Source: Ruminiclostridium cellulolyticum H10 (GTDB lineage Bacteria; Bacillota; Clostridia; Acetivibrionales; DSM-1351). From it: a DNA stretch of 64,000 nt. Position numbers and translations under genes: made by a program. Under the pieces are notes generated by a model. That model was not told the origin of the DNA. It did not search any database and saw only the letters and a program-made list of their open reading frames with translations. Of this stretch, positions 35,951-44,093 are shown in pieces. Position 1 is the stretch's first letter. The number at the start of each line of letters is the position of its first letter. The stretch is from positions 1,324,001 through 1,388,000 of the forward strand of contig NC_011898.1 of NCBI RefSeq assembly GCF_000022065.1. Reading direction: 5' to 3'.

Positions 35951-36270
35951 ATTAAAAATACCTCCTATAAATAATTGGACTCTAGAGTCTACTTTAAGCA
36001 GGTGCATATAACACAATTATGTGTAAAGCAAGTTTAAAAAACAGTAATTGAGTATCGATTATAAAATTGTAGGGGAAAAATAGATAAATAATAAAGAATG
36101 TAAAGAAGAAAATCATGAACATTTATGTAAAACACTATGGTATATAGAATTTTCAAGGTTCAGTACAACTAAATAAAATACTTTTTAAAAAATATTTTAT
36201 TACGTTTATAATTATACTCTATACCAACACCATTTTCAAACAAATATTACAAAAAATACTATATACATAT

Positions 36271-36354
36271 TTATTTGGAATAGGTAATAGCCAGTGGCAA
36301 GCCAACATAACCAAGACCTATTACTGATTTTTTTCCCTGAGGTTTAATATATTT
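36271..36354 (-). pseudogene. Remnant of a nucleotide-sugar dehydrogenase N terminus
   Basis: On the minus strand a short frame encodes KKSVIGLGYVGLPLAI, the NAD-binding start of UDP-glucose/UDP-ManNAc dehydrogenases (WbpA/WecC-like). It has no start codon and meets TAA at 36271-36273. Nothing of the rest of the enzyme is seen, so it is a small decayed fragment. The remainder of the 35951-36522 gap is AT-rich and without other recognisable content. Confidence 0.55.
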
Positions 36355-36522
36355 TTATAAAAGCTCATGATTTATCACCCTTATATTTTCGAAATATATG
36401 CTTTCATGTTGTATTGTGATACAGTTAGAATATCGGTTAGCAATATAATATGTTATATTTTGCAGCATGTTACATATTGTCTGGAAATATAATACTATAA
36501 ACATAATTGAAAGGGTGATGGT

Positions 36523-37305
36523 ATGATATTTTGGTTTTCAGGCACAGGAAATTCATTTTATACTGCAAAAAGTATTGCACAACAAAACGATTTAAAATTA
36601 ATATCAATATCTGCTGCCGTAAACAGTGGAGCAGATATTTACGAATATGCCCTGGAGGATGGCGAAATAATCGGCTTTGTATTTCCTGTATATGCATGGG
36701 CACCTCCTAAAATGGTTCTTGATTTTATAAGTAAGCTAAAATTAAAGAACTATAGTAGCAACTATACCTTTTGTGTTCCAACCTGTGGACGAAATGTGGG
36801 GAACACTGTAAAGGTTATGGAGAAGTGTCTTAATAAAATAAATATAAACCTTTCAGCTGGATTTTCGATTATAATGCCAAACAACTATATAGTTATAGGC
36901 AATGTCGATTCAAAGGATAAGGAATCCCAAAAACTTGCTCAGGCAGAAAAAACTTTAAAAAATATATCTCAAATCATTTCTGAAAGAAAGACAGGTATGT
37001 TCAATGTAATAAAGGGCCCATTCCCAAGATTGTTTACTGTAGTAAACCCCCTGTTTAATAAGTATGCCGTTAAAACCGAAAGTTTTTATGCAACTGATAA
37101 GTGTAACGGATGCGGCATTTGTGAAAAGGTATGCACCTCTAAGAGTATTAAAGTGGACAAAAGACCGAAGTGGGGGAAGGAATGTACTCAGTGCCTGGCA
37201 TGCATAAATTTTTGTCCCACAAAGGCAACACAATTTGGGAAAGGCACCGAGAAAAAAGGACGTTATACCAATCCCAACGTTAGAATTAGTGAACTGTCAG
37301 AATAA
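36523..37305 (+). CDS. EFR1-family flavodoxin-ferredoxin protein
   Basis: A 260-residue protein joining a flavodoxin-like domain (FSGTGNSFYTAK at residues 5-16, an FMN-binding loop) to a C-terminal 2[4Fe-4S] ferredoxin domain (CNGCGICEKVC and CTQCLACINFCP). EFR1 proteins are cytoplasmic electron carriers common in clostridia. Start ATG 36523, with AAAGGGTGATGG upstream. Partners unknown. Confidence 0.92.
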   Translation: MIFWFSGTGNSFYTAKSIAQQNDLKLISISAAVNSGADIYEYALEDGEIIGFVFPVYAWAPPKMVLDFISKLKLKNYSSNYTFCVPTCGRNVGNTVKVMEKCLNKININLSAGFSIIMPNNYIVIGNVDSKDKESQKLAQAEKTLKNISQIISERKTGMFNVIKGPFPRLFTVVNPLFNKYAVKTESFYATDKCNGCGICEKVCTSKSIKVDKRPKWGKECTQCLACINFCPTKATQFGKGTEKKGRYTNPNVRISELSE

Positions 37306-37339
37306 TGGCGGCATTGAATCTACTATAAGCTCTTTAAGC

Positions 37340-37375
37340 TCTCATGGGTTAACAATTAACCAATGGGAGTTTTTT
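37340..37375 (+). terminator. Intrinsic terminator after the EFR1 gene
   Basis: CTCAT-gGGTTAA / TTAACC-ATGGGAG stem with small mismatches, followed by six Ts. Confidence 0.75.
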
Positions 37376-37417
37376 ATGTATAAATTAAATTAATTACAAA
37401 TTAACAATAATAACGAA

Positions 37418-37447
37418 TTGACAATATTGTATGACGTACAGTATTAT
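37418..37447 (+). promoter_or_regulatory. PadR-operon promoter with an operator-like palindrome
   Basis: TTGACA (37418-37423), 18-bp spacer, TATTAT (37442-37447). The spacer and -10 contain ATATTGTA-TGACG-TACAGTAT, arms of eight with one mismatch. This is placed as expected for an autoregulating PadR repressor. Confidence 0.6.
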
Positions 37448-37465
37448 ATTAATAGAGGTGGTAAA

Positions 37466-37822
37466 ATGGAATCTACAGATGACATACTAAGTTCACTGGT
37501 TGTGGAACTAAGGAGAGGAACCTTGGTACTATCGGTACTTAGCCAACTATTTAACCCTGAGTACGGTTATTCACTTGTACAAAAGCTTGAGCAAAAAAAC
37601 AATCCTATTGATGCAGGAACTCTTTACCCGTTATTGCGCAGGCTGGAGAAGCAGCAGCTTTTGGTGAGTAATTGGGATACAAGCGAAGCCAGACCAAGAA
37701 AATTTTATGTAATCAGTGAAGAAGGGAAAAAGGTATTTCAGTGTCTCAAAGAGGAATGGAGAACAATGTCCGGGAATTTGGAGAATTTATTGGAGGAGGA
37801 AAGGGATTATGGAGATGATTGA
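37466..37822 (+). CDS. PadR-family transcriptional regulator
   Basis: A 118-residue PadR winged-helix protein (GYSLVQKLEQKN, TLYPLLRRLEKQQLL, then a C-terminal dimer helix). ATG 37466 has AGAGGTGG five bases upstream; the longer frame from 37418 starts inside the promoter. Its end overlaps the next gene by 14 bases, the usual PadR-HAAS pairing. Confidence 0.9.
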   Translation: MESTDDILSSLVVELRRGTLVLSVLSQLFNPEYGYSLVQKLEQKNNPIDAGTLYPLLRRLEKQQLLVSNWDTSEARPRKFYVISEEGKKVFQCLKEEWRTMSGNLENLLEEERDYGDD

Positions 37823-38780
37823 CCGATATATATATGCAGTTACACAGCACCTGCCGGAAAATATCCGTGAGGATGTGAGTAAGGAGCTTCGGTCTAATAT
37901 TCAGGATATGTTGCCGGAGGATGCATCAAATGACCAGATAAGGGAAGTCCTTGAGGAATTGGGTAATCCTATAAAACTTGCGGTAGAATATAATCCAAAA
38001 AGTAGATACCTGATAGGCCCAAGCATCTATAACCAGTATATAACAATACTAAAGCTTGTAACAGGTATTGCTGCACTGACTATGGGATGTATAGCCATAT
38101 TTACCTGGTTGTTTAATCCTGTCGATGTACAAAAGACGGCAAGCGTTATAGCAAATATCATATCTGCATTTTTCGAAGGGGCTTTGCAGGGAGCTTTCTG
38201 GGTTACCCTAGTATTTGTAATTATGGAAAGAAGTGGGGTGCATGAGGGGAATAGCCCGTTTACAAAGAAAAAATGGACTTTGAAAGACTTGCCTGATATA
38301 CCTGACTATGGTAAGAAGAAAATATCAAGGGTATCTACGACTGCAGAGATATTTTTTACTGTTATAGTTACAGTGGTATTAATCTTCCGACCCGGGGTTA
38401 TTGGTGTTTCACTGAACGGAAGCCAGTTTGTGCCGATACTCAATGCTGACAGATTGAATACATATATAATCGGTATAGTTTTATTTGGAGTTGTAAGTCT
38501 TGGTATTCTGGTATGGAAGACAATTTATCCTTATTGGATCATACCATTGGCTGCCGCAAACGCAGGTTTCAACATTGCCACAGCCGTTTTCATGTTGTTT
38601 ATGGTAAGGGATAGGCATATGGTTAATGGTGAATTCCTAAACTTACTGGAAAGCCTTACAAAACTGACGCTGCCACAAGTGACATTAATATGGCAGAGAG
38701 GCCTTTGGGTATTTGCCGCCGTTATTATAATGATTGCAATCTGTGACAGTATAGCAGGAGTCTTCAAGTGTAAAAGATAG
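37809..38780 (+). CDS. HAAS-domain (DUF1700-like) membrane protein
   Basis: A 323-residue protein. Residues 1-65 form a HAAS/permease-prefix-like helical domain (DRYIYAVTQHLPENIREDV); about six transmembrane segments follow between 80 and 320. Such proteins pair with PadR regulators, may respond to membrane stress, and act with unknown partners. ATG 37809 lies nine bases after GGAGGA, inside the padR gene. Confidence 0.8.
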   Translation: MEMIDRYIYAVTQHLPENIREDVSKELRSNIQDMLPEDASNDQIREVLEELGNPIKLAVEYNPKSRYLIGPSIYNQYITILKLVTGIAALTMGCIAIFTWLFNPVDVQKTASVIANIISAFFEGALQGAFWVTLVFVIMERSGVHEGNSPFTKKKWTLKDLPDIPDYGKKKISRVSTTAEIFFTVIVTVVLIFRPGVIGVSLNGSQFVPILNADRLNTYIIGIVLFGVVSLGILVWKTIYPYWIIPLAAANAGFNIATAVFMLFMVRDRHMVNGEFLNLLESLTKLTLPQVTLIWQRGLWVFAAVIIMIAICDSIAGVFKCKR

Positions 38781-38853
38781 TATCTGGGGCGTAAGACGGG
38801 AGAGACATATGCATTTACCTTCATCTTCTTAATTACCTTTTACAAAAATTCCG

Positions 38854-38911
38854 AAAGAAGCACAAAATGAAATTTACACCCGTGGTGGTGTACCCCATTT
38901 TGTGCTTCTTT
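38854..38911. terminator. Long nested hairpin, probably bidirectional terminator
   Basis: Perfect 16-bp stem AAAGAAGCACAAAATG (38854-38869) / CATTTTGTGCTTCTTT (38896-38911), with an inner TACACC/GGTGTA stem in the loop. It separates the HAAS gene from the small minus-strand frame; the T run is short. Confidence 0.6.
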
Positions 38912-38946
38912 ATTCAGTTAGTTAAATTATAATCTACGTTAATTAA

Positions 38947-39087
38947 TCAGACTAGTCTCTTACCGGGTTTTAAACTTGAAATTAGAGTATTTAATTCTTC
39001 TACAGATTTTAACAGTGATTGAGCGTCGGAATATATCTTTTCCAGTACCGCCAACTGTGGATATGTTCTTATGTAATTGGGAGCCAT
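38947..39087 (-). CDS. Possible 46-residue protein or gene remnant
   Basis: An ATG-to-TGA frame on the minus strand of 46 codons with protein-like composition and heptad-like helices (LAVLEKIYSDAQSLLKSVEELN), ending with a basic tail. No ribosome site is seen before ATG 39087. It could be a small gene or the end of a lost larger one. No family recognised. Confidence 0.35.
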   Translation of the reverse strand: MAPNYIRTYPQLAVLEKIYSDAQSLLKSVEELNTLISSLKPGKRLV

Positions 39088-39267
39088 TGGTATAATTTAT
39101 GTTTTAAATAGAGGATTCGTTATATAAAGTATCGGTGAGCAGAATGTCATTTATATTGAACATATATTTAAGTTGAATTAAAAATTGTAGATTTTTACTA
39201 TCCTAGACATAGTAGGTACATGTAAGATTATTAACACTATCCCTTAATTTAGATTAAATGTTATATG

Positions 39268-39296
39268 TTGACATGTCATTAATTATGACGTAATAT
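39268..39296 (+). promoter_or_regulatory. Promoter of the tail-collar genes
   Basis: TTGACA (39268-39273), 17-bp spacer, TAATAT (39291-39296). The spacer holds a GTCAT-taatt-ATGAC inverted repeat that could be an operator. Confidence 0.6.
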
Positions 39297-39353
39297 AATA
39301 GATAGCAAATATTAAAACTAACTAATCCCAGGAAAAAGGAGGAATGTTTGTAT

Positions 39354-39956
39354 ATGGCAAGTACGGAGAGAATGCCCATAGGAAGTGTCATTTCATTTGC
39401 AGGAGAAATTAAATCTGAGATGGTTAACAGATTGTATAGAATGGGGTGGCTTATATGTGACGGCAGCAAATTGAAAATAGCTGAATATCCTGATCTCTTT
39501 CAGGCTATCGGAAAAGCTCATGGAGGAGATAATACATATTTTTACCTGCCTGATACGCAGAGCAAATTTATCAGAGGAGTAAATGGAGACTCAGTCGGCG
39601 AATCGGGCAGGCTCATGGATCCTGACGTAGCTAAAAGGACATTTGCAAAACCGGGAGGGAATACAGGAAATAATGTGGGTTCATATCAGGATTTTGCAAC
39701 AGGGCTTCCTAAGGTTAGCCTTACTACTGACTTTATAGGCAGTCATACACACAGTTTACCCCACTTGCCCGATGGCTCCCACAATGCCTATGCCGGCAGT
39801 ATAGGCAGGGACGGAGGAAAAGAAGCCGGTGACAATACCAGGACAGGCGAATCAGGTTCCCATTCTCACGAAATCATCGGCGGAGGAGATCCGGAAACAC
39901 GTCCTAGAAATATGAATCTTCATTTCATAATTAAATTCAGCAAAGACAGTAAATAA
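39354..39956 (+). CDS. Phage tail-collar-domain protein (one module)
   Basis: A 200-residue protein of the tail-collar/microcystin-dependent protein type: PIGSVISFAG, GWLICDGS, YPDLFQAIGKAHGGD, YLPDTQSKFIRGV at the N terminus, and SGSHSHEI with PRNMNLHFIIKF at the end. ATG 39354 is 11 bases after GGAGG; TTG 39348 (five bases) adds two residues and is also likely. It is the first of two such genes with no other phage genes near. Confidence 0.8.
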   Translation: MASTERMPIGSVISFAGEIKSEMVNRLYRMGWLICDGSKLKIAEYPDLFQAIGKAHGGDNTYFYLPDTQSKFIRGVNGDSVGESGRLMDPDVAKRTFAKPGGNTGNNVGSYQDFATGLPKVSLTTDFIGSHTHSLPHLPDGSHNAYAGSIGRDGGKEAGDNTRTGESGSHSHEIIGGGDPETRPRNMNLHFIIKFSKDSK

Positions 39957-39979
39957 TTTTTTATAGAGGAGGAAGAAAA

Positions 39980-41086
39980 ATGCCTTTAAAATTTCCCGTA
40001 GGTATGGTCATACCTTTTGCCGGACCCCTTAAAGAGGACCAGTTAAAATCATCCGGTTGGGTTCCTTGTGACGGAAGGGTGTTGGATAAAACACAGTATT
40101 CAGAGCTTTTTGATGTAATCGGAACTAAATATGGCGGAGATGGTATTCCGAATTTCAATATACCGGATCTTCGAGGCAGATTTGTACGTGCCACCGATCA
40201 TGGAAGAGGATATGATCCTGATGCTCAACGGCGTAAAGCGTCAAAATCAGGTGGAGCCGCAGGAGACAATACAGGCTCGGTACAGGAGTATGCAACAGCA
40301 AAACCGAAGAATAATTTTATAACAAACGATAAGGGTAATCATAACCACTTGGTAGACCATCTACCGACAGACTATTGGAATGCTGCGTGTGCAATAACTA
40401 GTAATGAAGGTGCTAATTTCCCCGGCCGTACGGCAACATCAGGGGAAGCAGGACAACATTCACATACCATCGTATCCGGAGGAGATAGTGAATCAAGACC
40501 TGTAAACCTATATATGTACTGGATTATAAAATTTACTTCCAGTGACTACGATGAATCCATTTTATTACCGGCTGGTTCAATTGTTTCGTTTGCAGGTGAT
40601 TCTGTAAAGAAGAGCAATGAGCTAATTGCTAACGGCTGGCTGCCTTGTATAGGCAGTTCATATGAAGCAAACAAATATCCTGATCTTTACGAGAATATTT
40701 CCAATATATACGGAGGAGACCAGAACAAATTTAATGTACCCGACCTTCGAGGTTTATTTATAAGAGGTGTTAATTCAAATACTTCAGAAACACCCGGGGT
40801 TCATGGAGCTACCAGAGTTGGTCAAACAGAGGACTATTCAACTGCTCTTCCAAAGACTTTAAATTTCACATTGTCAACAGATGGAGCTCATACCCATAGT
40901 GCCCCAAAACTGCCACAGGACAAATACATAGAAAATTATTGTGCAGGTCATGAAGTTGCCAACTTTCCATCTAATCAATATACCGGCAATAACGGCAATC
41001 ATGCTCATACAATCGCCGGCGGTGATGCTGAAACCCGTCCTGTAAATATTTATCTGGATTATATTATAAAATCCAGTAATGTTTAA
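39980..41086 (+). CDS. Phage tail-collar-domain protein (two tandem modules)
   Basis: A 368-residue protein with two copies of the same module: 1-185 (GMVIPFAGPL, GWVPCDGRVL, FNIPDLRGRFVRATD, HSHTIVSGGD) and about 190-368 (GSIVSFAG, GWLPCIGSS, FNVPDLRGLFIRGV, HAHTIAGGD). Each module ends with a PVNLYMYWIIK-type strand. It follows the one-module gene by 23 bp with its own GGAGGAAG site, so it looks like a gene duplication plus internal duplication. Role outside a phage unknown. Confidence 0.82.
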   Translation: MPLKFPVGMVIPFAGPLKEDQLKSSGWVPCDGRVLDKTQYSELFDVIGTKYGGDGIPNFNIPDLRGRFVRATDHGRGYDPDAQRRKASKSGGAAGDNTGSVQEYATAKPKNNFITNDKGNHNHLVDHLPTDYWNAACAITSNEGANFPGRTATSGEAGQHSHTIVSGGDSESRPVNLYMYWIIKFTSSDYDESILLPAGSIVSFAGDSVKKSNELIANGWLPCIGSSYEANKYPDLYENISNIYGGDQNKFNVPDLRGLFIRGVNSNTSETPGVHGATRVGQTEDYSTALPKTLNFTLSTDGAHTHSAPKLPQDKYIENYCAGHEVANFPSNQYTGNNGNHAHTIAGGDAETRPVNIYLDYIIKSSNV

Positions 41087-41117
41087 ATGGTTTACATATC
41101 TTTATAAATAAAATAAC

Positions 41118-41157
41118 AAAAAGCATGGATTGGTACAGCTGCCGATTCATGCTTTTT
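41118..41157 (+). terminator. Intrinsic terminator after the tail-collar genes
   Basis: AAAAAGCATG / CATGCTTTTT outer stem with an inner ATTGG/CCGAT part (mostly paired) and a T run ending at 41157. Confidence 0.85.
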
Positions 41158-41330
41158 AATCTTTGTTTACCTTCAATCCGAACCTTCTGACTTATTTTGC
41201 ATTGAAAATATACCATAGCCTATGATATATTTTAATAGCTCAACTATATTTAAAGTATTAAACATAAGTAAACTTTGCTTTTATGAATATAATAATAAGT
41301 ATCTTTTAAAGTTGTATGGAGGTAGATATT

Positions 41331-42320
41331 GTGGAATTACTGCATAAACCGCTAAGTATAGGAGCTCTTAAACTAAGCAACAGATTGGTTATGCCACCCA
41401 TGGCTACTGCAAAGTCTGAGGACGACGGGAAAGTAAGCCAAGATATTATTGATTATTACGATGAAAAGTCAAAGGGTGGCCATATTGGTCTTGTAATTAT
41501 TGAACACAGCTATATAAGTAAGGAAGGTAAGGCTAGCAGCAATCAGCTTTCAATAGCCGATGACAGTGTGATTGAAAATCTAAAGAATTTATCTGATGTG
41601 ATCCACAGAAATGGTTCAAAGGCCATAATGCAGATTAATCATGCAGGAAGTGCCACTTCTGCAGAAATAACAGGAAGTAGTCCTGTAGGCCCTTCTACAG
41701 TGCCACATCCGAGAAATCCAAATGTAATTCCAAGAGAACTTAGCAAGGATGAAATAAAAGATATAATCAGTTCATTCGCAAATGCTGCCGAAAGGGTTAA
41801 AAAGGCAGGGTTCGACGGTGTTGAGATACATTCAGCCCATGGTTACCTCCTTAGCCAGTTTTTTTCTCCGATAAGCAACAAGCGTTCGGATGAGTACGGC
41901 GGAAATGTTCTAAGCAGGATTAAAATACACCTTCAGATAATCAATGCCGTAAAAAAAGCAGTAGGAGAGGATTTTACTGTTTTTCTAAGACTTGGGGCAT
42001 CTGATTACATGGAGGGAGGAATCACAATAGAGGACAGCCTCATAGCAACCGGTGAATTTGAAAAGGCAGGAGTTTCAGCTTTAGATATTTCAGGTGGCTT
42101 CTGTGGCTATATAAAGCCTGATGCAAAGGAACAGGGTTACTTCTGGCCATTAACAAAGGCAATCAAGGAACATGTTTCCATTCCTGTCATACTTACCGGG
42201 GGAATTACTGATGCGGAGTCTGCAGAGCAGCTTCTGGCTGGTGGAAAAGCCGATTTGATAGGAGTAGGTAGATCGATTTTGAAAGATTCTGGTTGGGCTG
42301 CCCATGCAATGGGTATATAA
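41331..42320 (+). CDS. Old Yellow Enzyme-family NADH:flavin oxidoreductase
   Basis: A 329-residue FMN TIM-barrel enzyme. LHKPLSIGALKLSNRLVMPPM is the family N terminus; the VEIHSAHGYLLSQFFSPISNKRSDEYGG block carries catalytic and FMN-binding residues; a GVGRSIL phosphate loop is at the end. The length fits single-domain OYEs, without the Fe-S/FAD part of 2,4-dienoyl-CoA reductase. GTG 41331 is seven bases after GGAGGT, which lies downstream of the alternative ATG 41316. Confidence 0.9.
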   Translation: MELLHKPLSIGALKLSNRLVMPPMATAKSEDDGKVSQDIIDYYDEKSKGGHIGLVIIEHSYISKEGKASSNQLSIADDSVIENLKNLSDVIHRNGSKAIMQINHAGSATSAEITGSSPVGPSTVPHPRNPNVIPRELSKDEIKDIISSFANAAERVKKAGFDGVEIHSAHGYLLSQFFSPISNKRSDEYGGNVLSRIKIHLQIINAVKKAVGEDFTVFLRLGASDYMEGGITIEDSLIATGEFEKAGVSALDISGGFCGYIKPDAKEQGYFWPLTKAIKEHVSIPVILTGGITDAESAEQLLAGGKADLIGVGRSILKDSGWAAHAMGI

Positions 42321-42359
42321 ATTGACATAATGTAATTAATCCTGTAAGGAGGTGATAAA

Positions 42360-42554
42360 ATGATAACAAAGGACTGGACAATAACAGATATAGTTGAGAA
42401 ATATCCTAAAACCACTGAAATATTGATGAATCACGGGATGCACTGTTTCGGATGTATGGCAGCAAGGTTTGAGAATATAGAACAGGGTGCAATGGCTCAC
42501 GGTATAAATGTAGATGAACTGATGAAAGAACTTAATGATGCCATAAAGGAATAG
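42360..42554 (+). CDS. DUF1858-domain protein
   Basis: A 64-residue protein with the DUF1858 pattern: WTITDIVEKYPKTTEILMNHGMHCFGCMAAR, whose CxxC may bind a metal or act in redox chemistry, and a C-terminal ELMKELNDAI helix. It has a strong AAGGAGGTGAT site and is 39 bp after the OYE gene, probably in the same transcript. Confidence 0.9.
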   Translation: MITKDWTITDIVEKYPKTTEILMNHGMHCFGCMAARFENIEQGAMAHGINVDELMKELNDAIKE

Positions 42555-42592
42555 TTCTATAAACAAAGATTATAAGAGAATAGTTAGATTTA

Positions 42593-42655
42593 AAATAAGC
42601 ATAATTTTCGAAGTACTTCACAAAATGATTTTCGATTATTATGCTTATTTTTATC
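42593..42655. terminator. Bidirectional terminator
   Basis: Perfect 13-bp arms AAATAAGCATAAT (42593-42605) and ATTATGCTTATTT (42638-42650) with T runs both ways, between the convergent DUF1858 and DUF1646 genes. Confidence 0.8.
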
Positions 42656-42658
42656 TCA

Positions 42659-43714
42659 CTAAACAAAGAATAGTATTACAAAGTAAATAGTAAGTAGTAC
42701 CAATCCAAGAGGGAGTCCAATTTTTGCCCATTCACGGCTCTTTATGCCCAGCTTTCCAGCAGAGATGATATTGGGAATATTACCAGGAATTAACATTCCT
42801 CCGCTTAACAGCAGCCCCATAAGTATTGCCTGAATCTGTTTGAGGCTCATAGCAGGGCTGACTTCGGCAGCCGCAAGGGTAGCATTGTCCAATACAGCGG
42901 AAGATACGTTAATCCAGTATAAAACCATACTGGGAAGATGAATCACGTATGTGTTTATAAGAGGCTTAAACCCTGAACCCAGCAGTTCCAAAGCTATTAT
43001 AAATAGGAATATCTTTATGGCACGAACAAATACCGATTTCATGCTTTCTAGTCCCAAAACTCCTTCATTTTCGTCCTTCCAGCTATTTTCCCCCACATTT
43101 TCATTTTGATTTGCCTTATGCATCATTCTTGCAACCACAGCTCCAAGTATTGCCATAACAAAGACTCCGGGAATAACATATATTCCTATTATTCTAAAAA
43201 GATACGTAAAATCGGCTTTCAAAGAGGATACAACTATAGTTGAAAGAGGCTCTCCGATAGGAGTAAGGGCTGAACCTAAACCAATTGCAAAACAGGATAT
43301 TACAGTAAGTTTTACCTTTTGACTGTGCTTGAACGGAAGGGCATGCACTATTTCAACCAGTATCAATGCGGCAATTATAGCTGTAATCAGGCTGGAAACC
43401 AGACCTAGTACTAGTATAAGCAGAAAAACAAAAATACTTATAGGTACACGCTCTGTGGCGAATCCTACAAATTTCTTAATTTTACCTACTGATATCCTGA
43501 AAATCAATCCGGCCACCAGCACTGCACCGGTTATAAAATAAAGCAGATAGTTTTCAAATATATGCAGCAGTAAGCCTGTAGAAAGTGTGCCTGAAACTAT
43601 TGTTGCTGCAATTCCCATAACAAGCAAGAAGTACTCCAAATTATGCTCTATGGGTCTGAATGCAAAGGGGAGTATCAATATCAATGCAAGTACAATCAGA
43701 AGTCCGATAATCAT
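42659..43714 (-). CDS. DUF1646-family membrane transporter (ArsB/NhaD-like)
   Basis: A 351-residue integral membrane protein with about ten helices, including the FAIGLGSALTPIGEPLS and GMLIPGNIPNIISAG hairpin-like segments typical of the ArsB/NhaD ion-transporter superfamily. A cytoplasmic charged loop sits near residues 199-225. DUF1646 proteins are thought to be Na+ (or H+) antiporters. A short membrane peptide gene and a structured leader with a terminator precede it on the same strand, which suggests ion-responsive control. Confidence 0.85.
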   Translation of the reverse strand: MIIGLLIVLALILILPFAFRPIEHNLEYFLLVMGIAATIVSGTLSTGLLLHIFENYLLYFITGAVLVAGLIFRISVGKIKKFVGFATERVPISIFVFLLILVLGLVSSLITAIIAALILVEIVHALPFKHSQKVKLTVISCFAIGLGSALTPIGEPLSTIVVSSLKADFTYLFRIIGIYVIPGVFVMAILGAVVARMMHKANQNENVGENSWKDENEGVLGLESMKSVFVRAIKIFLFIIALELLGSGFKPLINTYVIHLPSMVLYWINVSSAVLDNATLAAAEVSPAMSLKQIQAILMGLLLSGGMLIPGNIPNIISAGKLGIKSREWAKIGLPLGLVLLTIYFVILFFV

Positions 43715-43736
43715 AAATATCCTCCGTAAATTTTTG

Positions 43737-43829
43737 TTACTTCAATAAATTTGCTACAAGAATAACAATTGCTATTGCGGCTACTACATAACAAATTACC
43801 ATTATAAGATGCCTTTTTATATTATTCAT
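43737..43829 (-). CDS. 30-residue membrane peptide upstream of the DUF1646 gene
   Basis: A 30-codon frame, ATG 43829 to TAA 43737, with a very good ribosome site (AAAGGGGGTGACTCTA). The peptide has a basic start (MNNIKRH) and one hydrophobic helix (about residues 8-28). It lies 22 bp before the DUF1646 gene on the same strand, so it may be a small accessory subunit or a leader peptide of the transporter. Confidence 0.65.
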   Translation of the reverse strand: MNNIKRHLIMVICYVVAAIAIVILVANLLK

Positions 43830-43926
43830 TAGAGTCACCCCCTTTACTCAAAGCGAAGCCGGGAAAATTTCTATAATAGGGAAGTAATTTATGCTACGAG
43901 AACCAGAATTTTCAAAATATGAACGC

Positions 43927-44010
43927 AAAAAAGTGGGAAACTCGTAAACATACGAGCTTCCCACCCCAGAAGCCTAATACTCTTGAAAACGGAAGTTATC
44001 CGTTCAACCG
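43927..44010 (-). promoter_or_regulatory. Riboswitch-like leader of the DUF1646 operon (candidate Na+ riboswitch)
   Basis: On the minus strand an aptamer-like part (44010-43965, with TTGA-ACGG / CCGT-TTCAA stem) is followed by a strong terminator (43964-43933, GTGGGAA-CTCGTA arms) and six Ts. The segment AGGCTTCT just before the terminator can pair with GGGAAGCT of its left arm, so the two folds exclude each other. An RNA motif named DUF1646, later reported to sense Na+, occurs before DUF1646 genes; location and layout fit, but I could not compare with its consensus. Confidence 0.55.
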
Positions 44011-44036
44011 TAAATAACTTTTATTAATTTAGAGAC

Positions 44037-44065
44037 ATTATATCACGTTAAAAAAAAATGTACAA
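44037..44065 (-). promoter_or_regulatory. Possible promoter of the DUF1646 leader
   Basis: On the minus strand TATAAT at 44042-44037, with a weak TTGTAC 17 bp upstream (44065-44060). It would start transcription about 20 bases before the structured leader. Confidence 0.45.
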
Positions 44066-44093
44066 TATAAAATCATATAAAAGAGGTGCAGGA

